NCBI GenBank assembly: GCA_043497085.1
Contig: JBIEKI010000005.1
Direction: 5' to 3' (one strand)
DNA from: Thalassobacillus sp043497085
Lineage (GTDB): Bacteria; Bacillota; Bacilli; Bacillales; Halobacillaceae
Length of the DNA: 64,000 nucleotides
Below are positions 7,560-15,426 of the stretch, one piece after another. The notes beneath the pieces were generated by a model. That model made no database searches and was not told where the DNA came from. It saw only the letters and a program-made list of their open reading frames with translations. A program made the translations under genes and the position numbers. Each line of letters starts with the position of its first letter. Within the stretch, counting starts at the first letter, position 1.

Positions 7560-8282
7560 TCTTCTTTTCACCTGTACAGAAGCATATAAAGCAAACCCAA
7601 AGGCAACGAGTAACCCGCCAATCAAATAGAACATAGTTGGCATTGATTCACCTGTTTGCGGTAAACCTCCTGAAAATGCAGGTGTTGCAGTGCCGGTTTG
7701 TGGCGTTCCTGAATCGTCTCCAGTGGTAGGAATACCTTGACCACCGCCGTCATCTTTATCTGATGGAGTAGAAGGTTCACCTGTTTTTGGTTTTTCTGGA
7801 GCTTTCCCCTTAAAAACAAAGTTAATCTGGAATAAAGTTTTTAATCCTTGATATTCATTACCTGCTTCTTTACCTAGTGCTACTTCAAAAGTCAGCTTAT
7901 CAGCAGTTGATTTCTTTAAATTCCTTTGTTCATTAAGTTCAAACTCACTAAGTTTTCCTTTAAAGAGTTCATTACCTTTCTCATCAAACACCTTACAGGT
8001 TAATATATTGTAGAGTTGCTTTGACCCGTTTTTATAATTAGAAGTCACCGTATATTTAAGGTTGAAATCTTTTGTGTTGTTTACTATGATTTCTTGAGAG
8101 ACGGTTCTCCCCGGGGCCAATTTTGACGAGTTAAATAATAGCCTATCAGGAAATATCCCTCCCACATTTACTTCGATTGAATCGTCATCACTGGCCAATG
8201 TGGGTAAGGCAGTGAGTAGAAAGCTTCCGAAAAAAATCAGGAAACCTAAACAGAACAAAGATATCTTATTAATGTTTTTCAT
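7554..8282 (-). CDS. LPXTG cell-wall-anchored protein with a TasA/camelysin-like domain
   Basis: 242 residues. A signal peptide (1-30) precedes a beta-rich domain (about 35-160) that shares features with the TasA/CalY protein two genes upstream: APGRTV versus APSRTV, and the identical heptapeptide AGNEYQG. A Pro/Gly/Thr-rich spacer follows, then the sorting signal LPQTGES, a hydrophobic helix and the tail KRRE. This is a textbook sortase substrate, so the protein should end up covalently bound to peptidoglycan. By inference it displays or nucleates TasA-type fibres at the wall. AAGGATG precedes the ATG. Confidence 0.85.
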   Translation of the reverse strand: MKNINKISLFCLGFLIFFGSFLLTALPTLASDDDSIEVNVGGIFPDRLLFNSSKLAPGRTVSQEIIVNNTKDFNLKYTVTSNYKNGSKQLYNILTCKVFDEKGNELFKGKLSEFELNEQRNLKKSTADKLTFEVALGKEAGNEYQGLKTLFQINFVFKGKAPEKPKTGEPSTPSDKDDGGGQGIPTTGDDSGTPQTGTATPAFSGGLPQTGESMPTMFYLIGGLLVAFGFALYASVQVKRRE

Positions 8283-8330
8283 TTCACATACATCCTTATT
8301 ATTTGAGAATTGAATGATGATTTATAATCA

Positions 8331-9311
8331 TTATTCATCTTCACTCTGTTTAAGGTTTTCCTCATCCTCTGGTTTATTACTTTTTGGTTTTACCCCATCT
8401 TCAACTTCTGATTCTTCTTGAGAATCTTTCACTGGATTATCTTTTTTAGAAGTAGCAGCAGTTACATTATCTTCACTTTCTTCTCCAACGGTATCTATAG
8501 ATTCGTCTTTAGACTCAGTGCTGTCACCTTCTTGTTCATCCTTCTCTTCACTTTGATTACTGTCTACTTCTTTATTTTCGGTAGTATCACCTGAAGTCTC
8601 TTGGTTATTTACATTTTGATCTTCTTGTTTAGTATTTTCGTGATTGGATTCAGTATCTTTTGGTTCTTCCTCTTTCTTACTACCTTCTTCACTTTCATCA
8701 TTTTCAAGTTTGGTTGACTCTTCTTCATCAGTCTCTGTAGTTTGTTTAGTAACTTCATCTCGTCCTTCTTTTCCTTGATTTCCACAATGCTTTCCTTGAC
8801 CATTATCATTCGGTTTCCCATTGGCCTTATCGATAGCAGGTTGAGGGCATGGATTTAATTGTTCTTTTTCAACTTCCACATTTACAACATGGTCAAAATA
8901 GTTAACGAAGCCAATTATATGGTATTGTTTAGTACCAAAATCCCCACATGAATTGGCTAATGTCTTGGTATGGGTGGTTTCTTCACCGGGACTTAATCGA
9001 TATGAAGTTCCATCCACTTTAATGTCAACAAAATAATCAAAGACATTCAAAATGGTTACATCCTGCTTAGCAACACAATCTTTCTTATAAACCACCTTAC
9101 CTTCTGTAATTTTAACCAAATCTTCTTTAGTGGCATTAGTGATTTGAGAGTTGGCTTTATATCCAGCAGTGAAATATGAATAAGTATAATCTGACCAGTT
9201 ACTAAACGAGACTAATAATAGATTAATAAAAAAAACAAGCAATAACGTTACCTTAAGATTTCTAAAATATCTATTTATTCTCGACTCAATATATTCGTCT
9301 TTTCTCCCCAT
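8331..9311 (-). CDS. TapA-like membrane/secreted protein with a long acidic tail
   Basis: 326 residues. A cytoplasmic stretch precedes a hydrophobic segment (about 20-36), then YFTAGYKANSQITNAT, a beta-rich domain of about 120 residues with four Cys, and from about residue 185 a Glu/Ser/Asp/Lys-rich low-complexity tail. The layout matches TapA (YqxM) of Bacillus subtilis, which anchors TasA fibres and also has an N-terminal Cys domain and an acidic tail, though sequence identity looks low. The acidity also suits a salt-adapted surface protein. AAGGAG precedes the ATG. It lies in the same transcript as tasA. Confidence 0.6.
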   Translation of the reverse strand: MGRKDEYIESRINRYFRNLKVTLLLVFFINLLLVSFSNWSDYTYSYFTAGYKANSQITNATKEDLVKITEGKVVYKKDCVAKQDVTILNVFDYFVDIKVDGTSYRLSPGEETTHTKTLANSCGDFGTKQYHIIGFVNYFDHVVNVEVEKEQLNPCPQPAIDKANGKPNDNGQGKHCGNQGKEGRDEVTKQTTETDEEESTKLENDESEEGSKKEEEPKDTESNHENTKQEDQNVNNQETSGDTTENKEVDSNQSEEKDEQEGDSTESKDESIDTVGEESEDNVTAATSKKDNPVKDSQEESEVEDGVKPKSNKPEDEENLKQSEDE

Positions 9312-9370
9312 AATATTATCTCCTTGAATTAATTATATTTTTAGTTCAGGGATAGAAAAAGTTAATATAC

Positions 9371-9397
9371 AAATGGCCGGTATATTACCGACCATTT
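9371..9397 (-). terminator. Hairpin after tasA, likely processing or attenuation site
   Basis: AAATGG-CGGTA / TACCG-CCATTT stem between the TasA-like and TapA-like genes. There is no real T run on the minus strand, so partial termination or mRNA stabilisation is more likely than full stop. Confidence 0.5.
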
Positions 9398-9410
9398 GAG
9401 ATGATTAATA

Positions 9411-10001
9411 TTAGTCATTAAATGTAGATGCAGCTTCAGTTTGTCTGGCATCTACTTCAATTGAGCCAACTAACTTTTTACCTTGATATTCATTGCCAGC
9501 TGAAGATTTAAGTCTAACACCTAAATCAAACGTCACTTCTGCTCCAGGAACAAAATAATTACCTTCATGCCCGGTATCGTCTGGCAACCATTCGCCATCC
9601 TTAAAGAATGTATCAATATCTTCTGCGCTAAAAGTTTGATTCACTACTGTAGTACCATTGTATTTCGCTAAAACATCTACCTCGTATTCACCTTTGTCAA
9701 GGCTTACTAATTGATTGCCATCATAGATTGCCAAATCAAGTTTTCCTCGAACAATCTGATCCATTGACCCCGTGTTTTTAATTGAAAAGCTATCTTCAAC
9801 TGTGCGACTCGGTGCTAAGGTGGCTCCCTCAAAAAGTTTTTCATCAAAGGTAGTTTCTCCATTTAGTTGAAGTGTTTCATTTGTGATTTCTCCACTTGCT
9901 GTATACTCTGCATTAAACCAGGAATATGTACCTGCTCCTGCACCTACAACTAAAGTTCCTGCCAACGCTGTTCCTACTAAAGCTTTCTTAATGTTTTTCA
10001 T
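9411..10001 (-). CDS. tasA: TasA/CalY (camelysin) family matrix fibre protein
   Basis: 196 residues, the length of the short CalY/camelysin members of the TasA family. The SipW-type signal peptide has the usual small-residue core followed by GTYSWFNAEY, the family's conserved post-cleavage region. The body is beta-rich with APSRTVEDSFSIKNTGSMDQIVRGK, typical of the TasA jelly-roll, and ends with AGNEYQGKKLVGSIEVDA. Known members assemble into amyloid-like fibres of the biofilm matrix. It sits directly after sipW, whose peptidase processes such precursors. AGGAGG precedes the ATG. Confidence 0.88.
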   Translation of the reverse strand: MKNIKKALVGTALAGTLVVGAGAGTYSWFNAEYTASGEITNETLQLNGETTFDEKLFEGATLAPSRTVEDSFSIKNTGSMDQIVRGKLDLAIYDGNQLVSLDKGEYEVDVLAKYNGTTVVNQTFSAEDIDTFFKDGEWLPDDTGHEGNYFVPGAEVTFDLGVRLKSSAGNEYQGKKLVGSIEVDARQTEAASTFND

Positions 10002-10067
10002 TTTAATTCCTCCTGAATAATATTTTTTTTATAATAATAGGAGTATCTACTCCTAATACTATTAAAG

Positions 10068-10613
10068 CTAATTCTGAACTTGTTCCTTTTTCCTTTGACC
10101 AATTATTCCTAACCTTTGAAAAATCTCTATGACCAAGACTGCTAGTATCGGCATCGCTATCAATAAGAAGAAGCCAACCGGTCCTGAAACAAATTCAGCT
10201 ACATAGCCAGCGTTAGGAATGATCACCTGCTGTACTCCTAATACGTCTGAAGTAGGAACTAAAACTTTGTCCTCTACATTGTTGTTGTCACCTTTTGTTT
10301 CATAAAAAGTTTTACCTTCTTTTTCAACTATGTTGATTACCCTGTGAGTAACTAATATTCCATCTGAATGTTTGAATGTGATGACATCTTGTTCCTTAGG
10401 CGTGTTGTTAACGTTGATTAATATGACATCCCCTGCACTGAAAGCGGGCTCCATACTATTTGATAATATAGTCAGAGGTTTATATCCGAATAAATCCGGC
10501 GCTTTTTCGATATCTCCTTTTGATTGGAAAACAACAATCACAACAGCTATGGCAGCTATAGCTAAAAGAGCAAGAAAGGTTGACGAAGCAATTTTCAGGG
10601 TTTTTTTAATCAT
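10068..10613 (-). CDS. sipW: Signal peptidase I of the SipW (ER-type) class
   Basis: About 181 residues, using the ATG at 10613 with AGGAG 10 bases upstream. An N-terminal membrane helix (about 8-28) precedes the catalytic SNSMEPAF motif. The general base is His (VTHRVI) rather than Lys, which marks the ER-type/SipW group. DNNNVED and a second C-terminal membrane helix also fit. SipW removes the signal peptides of TasA and TapA. It is the first gene of the operon, unlike B. subtilis where tapA comes first. Confidence 0.92.
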   Translation of the reverse strand: MIKKTLKIASSTFLALLAIAAIAVVIVVFQSKGDIEKAPDLFGYKPLTILSNSMEPAFSAGDVILINVNNTPKEQDVITFKHSDGILVTHRVINIVEKEGKTFYETKGDNNNVEDKVLVPTSDVLGVQQVIIPNAGYVAEFVSGPVGFFLLIAMPILAVLVIEIFQRLGIIGQRKKEQVQN

Positions 10614-10639
10614 CAAAATCACGCTCCTAAAAAATCTAT

Positions 10640-10676
10640 GTTCTTTATACAAATCATTCCGTTCTCTTTTGAGAAC
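10640..10676 (-). promoter_or_regulatory. SinR-type operator boxes just downstream of the sipW promoter
   Basis: GTTCTTT at 10640-10646 and GTTCTCT at 10661-10667 match the SinR box GTTCTYT. TGAGAAC at 10670-10676 is an inverted 6/7 match, so 10661-10676 forms the palindrome GTTCTCTTTTGAGAAC. They lie at or just after the predicted transcription start, where a bound repressor would block transcription. Confidence 0.65.
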
Positions 10677-10685
10677 TACAAGTTG

Positions 10686-10713
10686 ATTATATGCTAACCC
10701 CCCTAGATGTAAA
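10686..10713 (-). promoter_or_regulatory. Sigma-A promoter of the sipW-tasA operon
   Basis: On the minus strand TTTACA (10708-10713), a 16-base spacer and a perfect TATAAT (10686-10691); transcription would start near 10679. Confidence 0.7.
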
Positions 10714-10742
10714 ACTTCCGAAATCGCTCAAATATTCTATAT

Positions 10743-10832
10743 AAAGAACAAAAACCATTCGTTTTCTCTCATTATCTGCTAATATCTTACTTTTTTACTT
10801 TATAAAGAACTATTTTGTGTTATATAAAGAAC
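10743..10832 (-). promoter_or_regulatory. Upstream cluster of three SinR-type boxes
   Basis: Exact GTTCTTT on the minus strand at 10743-10749, 10804-10810 and 10826-10832, each in the longer context GTTCTTTATA. Together with the boxes at 10640-10676, this is a dense array over about 190 bases, resembling the multi-box SinR operators of matrix operons. Confidence 0.65.
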
Positions 10833-10876
10833 GGTAAATTACACTATTCCCTAACCTTTCTTACTCCTCAACGAAC

Positions 10877-10910
10877 GAACCCCCAAGCTGATGATCCAGC
10901 TTGGGGGTTC
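10877..10910. terminator. Strong GC-rich hairpin after ywbE
   Basis: GAACCCCCAAGCT / AGCTTGGGGGTTC, 13 pairs, between ywbE and the biofilm operon regulatory region. No clear T run follows on either strand; it may act as a boundary element or a terminator that relies on stem strength. Confidence 0.5.
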
Positions 10911-10926
10911 ATAGTACTAATATTTG

Positions 10927-11127
10927 TTATTCATATATTTCTTTCACTCTACCAACCTGACCGTCTTCTAGACGGACCTTTATACCGTGGGGATGCTGGG
11001 CTGACTTGGTAAGAATGTCCTTGACTACTCCTTTGGTAAGTTTTCCAGTCCGTTGATCCTGCTTTAAAACGATAGCCACTCCTGCTCCTGGCTGGATATC
11101 TTTACGGTTTTGACCGCTTTTGCTCAT
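10927..11127 (-). CDS. ywbE: YwbE-family conserved small protein
   Basis: A 66-residue basic protein closely resembling B. subtilis YwbE: QNRKDIQPG, VLKQDQRTGKLTKG, HPHGIKVRLEDGQVGRV. The family is widespread in Firmicutes and looks like a small beta-barrel (KOW-like) fold, suggesting RNA or ribosome binding, but no function is established to my knowledge. The ATG at 11127 gives the usual length; a GTG three codons earlier is possible but too close to GGAAGG. Confidence 0.85.
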   Translation of the reverse strand: MSKSGQNRKDIQPGAGVAIVLKQDQRTGKLTKGVVKDILTKSAQHPHGIKVRLEDGQVGRVKEIYE

Positions 11128-11230
11128 TTCTTTCACATACCTTCCATTGCAAATTTACTTCTTTCATTTTGACGCTAATTTTCCATTCCTGCAAGCTTAA
11201 TATACGGCCAGGAGTAAATATTGATAAAGA

Positions 11231-11265
11231 AAAAATGCCAATTCTGATTGAATCGACATTTTTTT
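11231..11265. terminator. Weak bidirectional terminator
   Basis: AAAAATG-CCA-ATTC / GAAT-CGACATTTTT hairpin with mismatches, in the gap between the ferritin-like gene and ywbE. Confidence 0.4.
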
Positions 11266-11342
11266 GACTCAACTTCTATATATTTAAGGTAATTAATTAG
11301 GCATTTAATCAGCCAGATTAGACGCCCACCAATTCTTATTGC

Positions 11343-11792
11343 CTAACGTCTTTTTGTCATAAAATATAAGAACCAGACGGCGTGGTTCTGTTCATCCGCG
11401 GAAGCACGGCGGAACGTTTGCTGAATGAACGGATCAGTGGCTTGCTCGGCGATATCCTGATAAAAATCTGCTGTATCCTGTTCATCTTTAAAAGCAGCTT
11501 CGATTCCCCTCCGATAATTATTCGGGCAGTCTTCAATCTGCTGCGGGTCAGGCTGCCTTCCTGTCAGGCTCCGGTAGATACGGCTAAATTGTCGTAAATG
11601 CTTCTCTTCATCGCGGCGGATTTCACGAATTTGGCGCTTTTCTTCATTGGTCGGTGCCAGTTCGATTAGTTTAGCATAACATTGGACAGCACTATATTCT
11701 CCGTTGATTGCCTGAGCGATACTACTAATTAACTGCTGTTGATTTTGTCGGTTCATTGGCTGATAATACGGATAATAATATGGATAATACAT
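11343..11792 (-). CDS. Ferritin-like (rubrerythrin-type) di-iron protein
   Basis: 149 residues. A Tyr/Pro-rich start (YYPYYYPYYQP) precedes a four-helix bundle with the metal-ligand pattern NGEYSAVQCY, RRDEEKHLRQF, KDEQDTADFY and SADEQNHAVWF, i.e. paired ExxH motifs. Such proteins store iron or handle peroxide. GGGAGGG precedes the ATG. It follows the hydrogenase protease gene after about 55 bases in the same direction, so it may be read from the hydrogenase operon, where an iron or oxygen-protection role would make sense; this is inference. Confidence 0.75.
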   Translation of the reverse strand: MYYPYYYPYYQPMNRQNQQQLISSIAQAINGEYSAVQCYAKLIELAPTNEEKRQIREIRRDEEKHLRQFSRIYRSLTGRQPDPQQIEDCPNNYRRGIEAAFKDEQDTADFYQDIAEQATDPFIQQTFRRASADEQNHAVWFLYFMTKRR

Positions 11793-11847
11793 AAGAATCC
11801 CTCCCTATATTTCCCTCTCATTCTTAACTATGTGGTGGATATTCAAG

Positions 11848-12297
11848 CTATTTTTCTAACATTTTTATCTCGTCTTCCATTGTCCTCTTAACTTGCTCTA
11901 CTATTTTCAAAAACTTTCTCTCTAATCCCTCACTCAATCCCAAGTTGAAATCAATGGTGGCAGCCTCGATGCCGATCAATTGCCCCTTAACTTTGCTGTC
12001 ATGGAGCATATGGAAAAGGTGAAGGTTATGAGCGGATATCCCTAACTCCATTACTGGCATTTGCCTAAGGTCATAACGGCTGATTGTCCCTGGTGGTTTT
12101 CCGGTCGTAATAGCGTCAATCACAAACAGAAAAGAGGCATCTTCAGCCGCGGCAAGACAGTAATCCAGGTCAGTCTCTCCGATAATATACGTGACATCCA
12201 GCTGACCCAGCCCTTTTAAACTTTCCACCACATATACACCTATCCCATCGTCCCTCATTAATGTATTTCCGATTCCAAGCACCACTATTTTTTTCAT
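11848..12297 (-). CDS. [NiFe]-hydrogenase maturation endopeptidase (HybD/HycI family)
   Basis: 149 residues from the ATG at 12297, which overlaps the large-subunit stop codon (TAATG). Motifs are GIGNTLMRDDGIG at the N-terminus (the Asp/Glu nickel-sensing region) and DAITTGKPPG, with a His in SAHNLHLF, as in HybD/HycI. The enzyme reads nickel insertion and then cuts the C-terminal tail of the large subunit. Direct coupling to that gene supports the assignment. Confidence 0.9.
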   Translation of the reverse strand: MKKIVVLGIGNTLMRDDGIGVYVVESLKGLGQLDVTYIIGETDLDYCLAAAEDASFLFVIDAITTGKPPGTISRYDLRQMPVMELGISAHNLHLFHMLHDSKVKGQLIGIEAATIDFNLGLSEGLERKFLKIVEQVKRTMEDEIKMLEK

Positions 12298-13706
12298 TAA
12301 AACACCTGGATCGTTTTTGTTTCTTGACCTGGACTTGAGACATGGGTGGCGCATGACATACAGGGATCAAAGGAGCGGAGTATCCGTCCAAGCTCTACCG
12401 GCTGTTCCGGGTCAGCGATAGTTGTCCCCATAACAGCCTGCTCAGCAGTCCCCAGGCTGTTCTCGTCCGAAGCAGAATAATCCCAGGCAGAAGGTGTAAT
12501 GATTTGATAAAAAGAAATCGTTCCATCTTTTATTTTCAGCCAATGACCCAAGGTGCCTCGAGTGGTTTCCACTAACCCGGCTCCCTGAGCCGACGAGGGA
12601 AGTTCCCACTCTTTCTGTACCATGTAATCAGGTACGACCTGGTCGAGTAACGTCGATATAATACTAGCAACCTTCGCTGCTTCCAGTGACCTGGCTATCG
12701 TCCGGTCCATAGCGGATATACCATTGCGGTAATCACCGCTCAACCAAAGCCTCGCCAAAGGGCCCACCTCTACCGCCATTCCATCATAGCGTGGGGCCTT
12801 GACCCAGGTATAGGCGTCTTCTTTCTCCATGTCGGGTTCAGGCATTGTTTCAAATGGCTTATATGTCTTTTTTCCTTGATACCAGGAATAATTGATATTC
12901 TCGGTAATCAAACCCGCATCAAAACGGGAAGTTTTATTCGTCTTGCCATTAAAAACAAGAGGTTCTGTGTACAAAGTGCCGAGCGCCTCATACCCATGGA
13001 AAGCGCCACAAGACATGAGATTTCCCGGTCCTTTCCCCATCTGGAATAACTCTGAATAATAGCGGCTGATGGTATACGTATCAGGAATCATCTTATCGAC
13101 GATGAAGTTCCTTATTTTCTGCAGCATCGACTTGGCTTCAATAATTTTCACTGCGGTCGCAGGGGTCGTATAGCCGCCTACATAAACCCCATGATTATGC
13201 GGGGCTTTTCCGCCAAATAGCGCTAACAGTTGATGGGCAAGACGGCTGATGGCAAGCGATTCAAAATAGTGTTCCACGATGGCAGCATTTTCTCTATCCG
13301 GCAGCCTTGCCGTTCCTTCGTAGGAAGTGAAAAGTGGATGTTCGGGAGGCATTTTTACGTAGTCTGGAACGGAGTACTGGTAGAAGTGGCGGATATGATT
13401 CTGTAAAAATTCGCAGCCGTGGATGATGTCTCTCAAATAGCGTCCCTGTTCCTCCACAGTCACATTCAAAGCGTCTTCCAAAGCAAGGGATGAGCCTACA
13501 GAATGAGCAGTCGAACAAATCCCGCAAATCCGCTGGGTCAAATAGATGACATCAAACGGCTTCCTCCCTTTCATCATTTGTTCAAAACCACGGAACATCA
13601 TGCCTCTCGTTCGCGCTTCGCTTACTACTCCATTTTCTACCGTGACATCCAGTTCCAAAAATCCGCTAATTCTGGTAACTGGGTTAATGATGATTTTTCG
13701 CGCCAT
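12297..13706 (-). CDS. [NiFe]-hydrogenase large (catalytic) subunit
   Basis: 469 residues. The nickel-iron site ligands are present: L1 motif RICGICSTAH (Cys 61 and Cys 64) and L2 motif DPCMSCATH (Cys 449 and Cys 452). Cleavage after His 455 would remove 14 residues, the substrate of the protease next door. NPVTRISGFLEL at the start and ISRLAHQLLALFGGKAPHNHG are also typical. The subunit works in the cytoplasm or at the inner membrane face, since no Tat signal accompanies the small subunit. AAAGGAG precedes the ATG. It appears to be a group 1-type uptake enzyme; the subgroup cannot be fixed by eye. Confidence 0.93.
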   Translation of the reverse strand: MARKIIINPVTRISGFLELDVTVENGVVSEARTRGMMFRGFEQMMKGRKPFDVIYLTQRICGICSTAHSVGSSLALEDALNVTVEEQGRYLRDIIHGCEFLQNHIRHFYQYSVPDYVKMPPEHPLFTSYEGTARLPDRENAAIVEHYFESLAISRLAHQLLALFGGKAPHNHGVYVGGYTTPATAVKIIEAKSMLQKIRNFIVDKMIPDTYTISRYYSELFQMGKGPGNLMSCGAFHGYEALGTLYTEPLVFNGKTNKTSRFDAGLITENINYSWYQGKKTYKPFETMPEPDMEKEDAYTWVKAPRYDGMAVEVGPLARLWLSGDYRNGISAMDRTIARSLEAAKVASIISTLLDQVVPDYMVQKEWELPSSAQGAGLVETTRGTLGHWLKIKDGTISFYQIITPSAWDYSASDENSLGTAEQAVMGTTIADPEQPVELGRILRSFDPCMSCATHVSSPGQETKTIQVF

Positions 13707-13711
13707 ACGAA

Positions 13712-14608
13712 TTACTCCTTTGTTGTGTCATACGAAATGAAAGGGGCCATCCGGTCCGGAAATCCGAATTGCGCACAGCCGATACAGGTGCTGGCTCCGA
13801 TGGGCCAGTTGACATGATCGTTCCACTTCCTGGTAGGGCAATCCGTACGTGTCACCGGACCACGGCATCCGACCTTGAACAAACAATATGGCTCTCCCAA
13901 CTTTTCTGCAAAAATTCCCTTGTCAAAAAATGGTCTTCTTGGACAGCGGTCGTGGATAAGTGTGCTATAAAACATCAGCGGTCTGTTCATATCATCAAGC
14001 TTCGGTTCCCCGAACATTAACAGGTGGGCAAGTGTCCCTAGAAACCAGTCGGGATTGACCGGACAGCCTGGAAGCTTAATAATGTGCCGTTCCAGCACCC
14101 CTTGCAGTCCAACCGACTGTGAAAGGTTTGGACGTGCAGCCGAGGGCCCGCCATCTACAGAACACGCGCCGACAGAGATGACATGAGCCGCTTTTTTTCC
14201 AAGCAGTTCAGCCATTTCAAGCCCAGTCACAGGTCTGTCGCCAATTTTTCCGACCAGATGATACATGCCATTATTTTTTAAAGCCACAGCTCCCTCGACA
14301 GCCAGGATAAATTCTTCATCGCTGTCGGCAAGATCAAACAGCCGCTGCATCGCCTGTTCTCCTTCGGCTGCCATCAGACTGTTGCTGTACAGGAGATCCA
14401 CCATCGATGTAATCATATACTCGAAATCCGGATTCGATCCGTTCAGAAGAGAGATGATATTGCCAGAACAGCCGTTCAGCTCCAGATAGACTAATTTCTT
14501 TTTTTTCAAATTGCCTTGAGCCACTTGCCGTTTCGCTTCCCTTGCCAGTCTTGCTGCCACTGATTCGTTATCTGTAGACTCTGGTGGCAATACAGGATGC
14601 TCACTCAT
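13712..14608 (-). CDS. [NiFe]-hydrogenase small (electron-transfer) subunit with a variant proximal motif
   Basis: 298 residues from the ATG at 14608, coupled by ATGA overlap to the upstream gene with GGGAGG as ribosome site. It carries iron-sulfur cluster motifs GACSVDGG, LPGCPVNPDWF, HDRCPRR...PYCLFKVGCRGP and STCIGCAQFGFPD. There is no twin-arginine signal. In the proximal-cluster motif CxxC it reads NGCSGN (Cys 47, Asn 50), so the usual second Cys is Asn. Actinobacterial-type (group 1h) enzymes replace this Cys with Asp and tolerate oxygen; an Asn version would be a further variant. It transfers electrons from the NiFe site to an unknown acceptor, perhaps the cytochrome b5-like neighbour. 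Confidence 0.92.
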   Translation of the reverse strand: MSEHPVLPPESTDNESVAARLAREAKRQVAQGNLKKKKLVYLELNGCSGNIISLLNGSNPDFEYMITSMVDLLYSNSLMAAEGEQAMQRLFDLADSDEEFILAVEGAVALKNNGMYHLVGKIGDRPVTGLEMAELLGKKAAHVISVGACSVDGGPSAARPNLSQSVGLQGVLERHIIKLPGCPVNPDWFLGTLAHLLMFGEPKLDDMNRPLMFYSTLIHDRCPRRPFFDKGIFAEKLGEPYCLFKVGCRGPVTRTDCPTRKWNDHVNWPIGASTCIGCAQFGFPDRMAPFISYDTTKE

Positions 14609-15102
14609 GCTATCAGCCTCCCTACCGGTACGAGTGTGTCCAGAATCCATTGCTGCCCGGTGTGGCAGGAGGCGAATTCCTGAGTCAAATCCCTGCCTGC
14701 TGACAAACCGAAATGAGTAGCAACCGACCAGGCGGCGTTATTGGTAACATCATAAACGATGCCATTTACCGCCACATAGGCAGGCTGACCATTCATACCA
14801 GTGAATTGAGCCAGCTGTTCACGAGTGAACTCCATTTGGTTATTGGCAACAGGAGCGCTTGTAGAATCTGGAAGCATGGTTTGTGGAGAATTTTGTATTG
14901 GTATGGCTGCCTGCCCCTGTTGGAAACTCGCCGTAACAAGCAGCTGGTTCAAGAATTGCAGGTGGGCAATCTTATTCCACATCTGATTCAATGTAAGGTT
15001 TTTTGTATGTTCATCCTCTGTTGCATACATTAGGCGGATCAAATAGTTAATTTCAGCAAACGTCAAGTCTATCTGCCTTTGTATCATATCCACATCTATC
15101 AT
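14605..15102 (-). CDS. Cytochrome b5-like heme-binding domain protein in the hydrogenase operon
   Basis: 165 residues from ATG 15102 (AAGGAAGG 7 bases upstream). Residues 1-90 are helical and polar, with no membrane segment. The C-terminal 75 residues resemble bacterial cytochrome b5-like domains: EFTREQLAQFTGMNGQPAYVAV (split family signature), VYDVT, then His in THFGLSAGRDLT and in FASCHTG, the likely heme ligands. It is translationally coupled to the small subunit (ATGA). This is where a membrane cytochrome b often sits in uptake hydrogenase operons, so it may be the redox partner. Heme binding is inferred from the two His only. Confidence 0.7.
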   Translation of the reverse strand: MIDVDMIQRQIDLTFAEINYLIRLMYATEDEHTKNLTLNQMWNKIAHLQFLNQLLVTASFQQGQAAIPIQNSPQTMLPDSTSAPVANNQMEFTREQLAQFTGMNGQPAYVAVNGIVYDVTNNAAWSVATHFGLSAGRDLTQEFASCHTGQQWILDTLVPVGRLIA

Positions 15103-15149
15103 CAGGGCACCTTCCTTTCCAAAGATGAAGTTCATGCTGCCTTGCCCCG

Positions 15150-15404
15150 TCAATATTCCGTTATGGTTACATCCTCCTCCATCTGCCCGCCAGAAAGATA
15201 GTTCAGTTCAATTTGTCGCAGTTGGCCGATCAATTGCTCGGTGGAACGTTCTGCTTCTTCAAAATCCAGGCGGCACTTTGTCCCCTCTTTATCTGCCACC
15301 AGCTGTTTCCAGAGTCCAATATACGTATGAGCACTTGCAATCGATTCCTGCAGCTGCCTGAATGCCAGCTGCGCCTCCTGACGGTTCAATTTTTCCTGGC
15401 ACAT
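15150..15404 (-). CDS. Small helical protein of the hydrogenase operon
   Basis: 84 residues from ATG 15404, with AAGGAG seven bases upstream. It is predicted to be almost entirely helical (EAQLAFRQLQESIASAHTY, EEAERSTEQLIGQLRQIEL) with two Cys, no signal and no membrane helix. It lies between hypE and the cytochrome b5-like gene, which itself starts with a similar helical region. Not recognised. Position argues for a hydrogenase-specific assembly or electron-transfer accessory. Confidence 0.65.
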   Translation of the reverse strand: MCQEKLNRQEAQLAFRQLQESIASAHTYIGLWKQLVADKEGTKCRLDFEEAERSTEQLIGQLRQIELNYLSGGQMEEDVTITEY

Positions 15405-15426
15405 CAAACCACTCCTTCTCCTTGTG

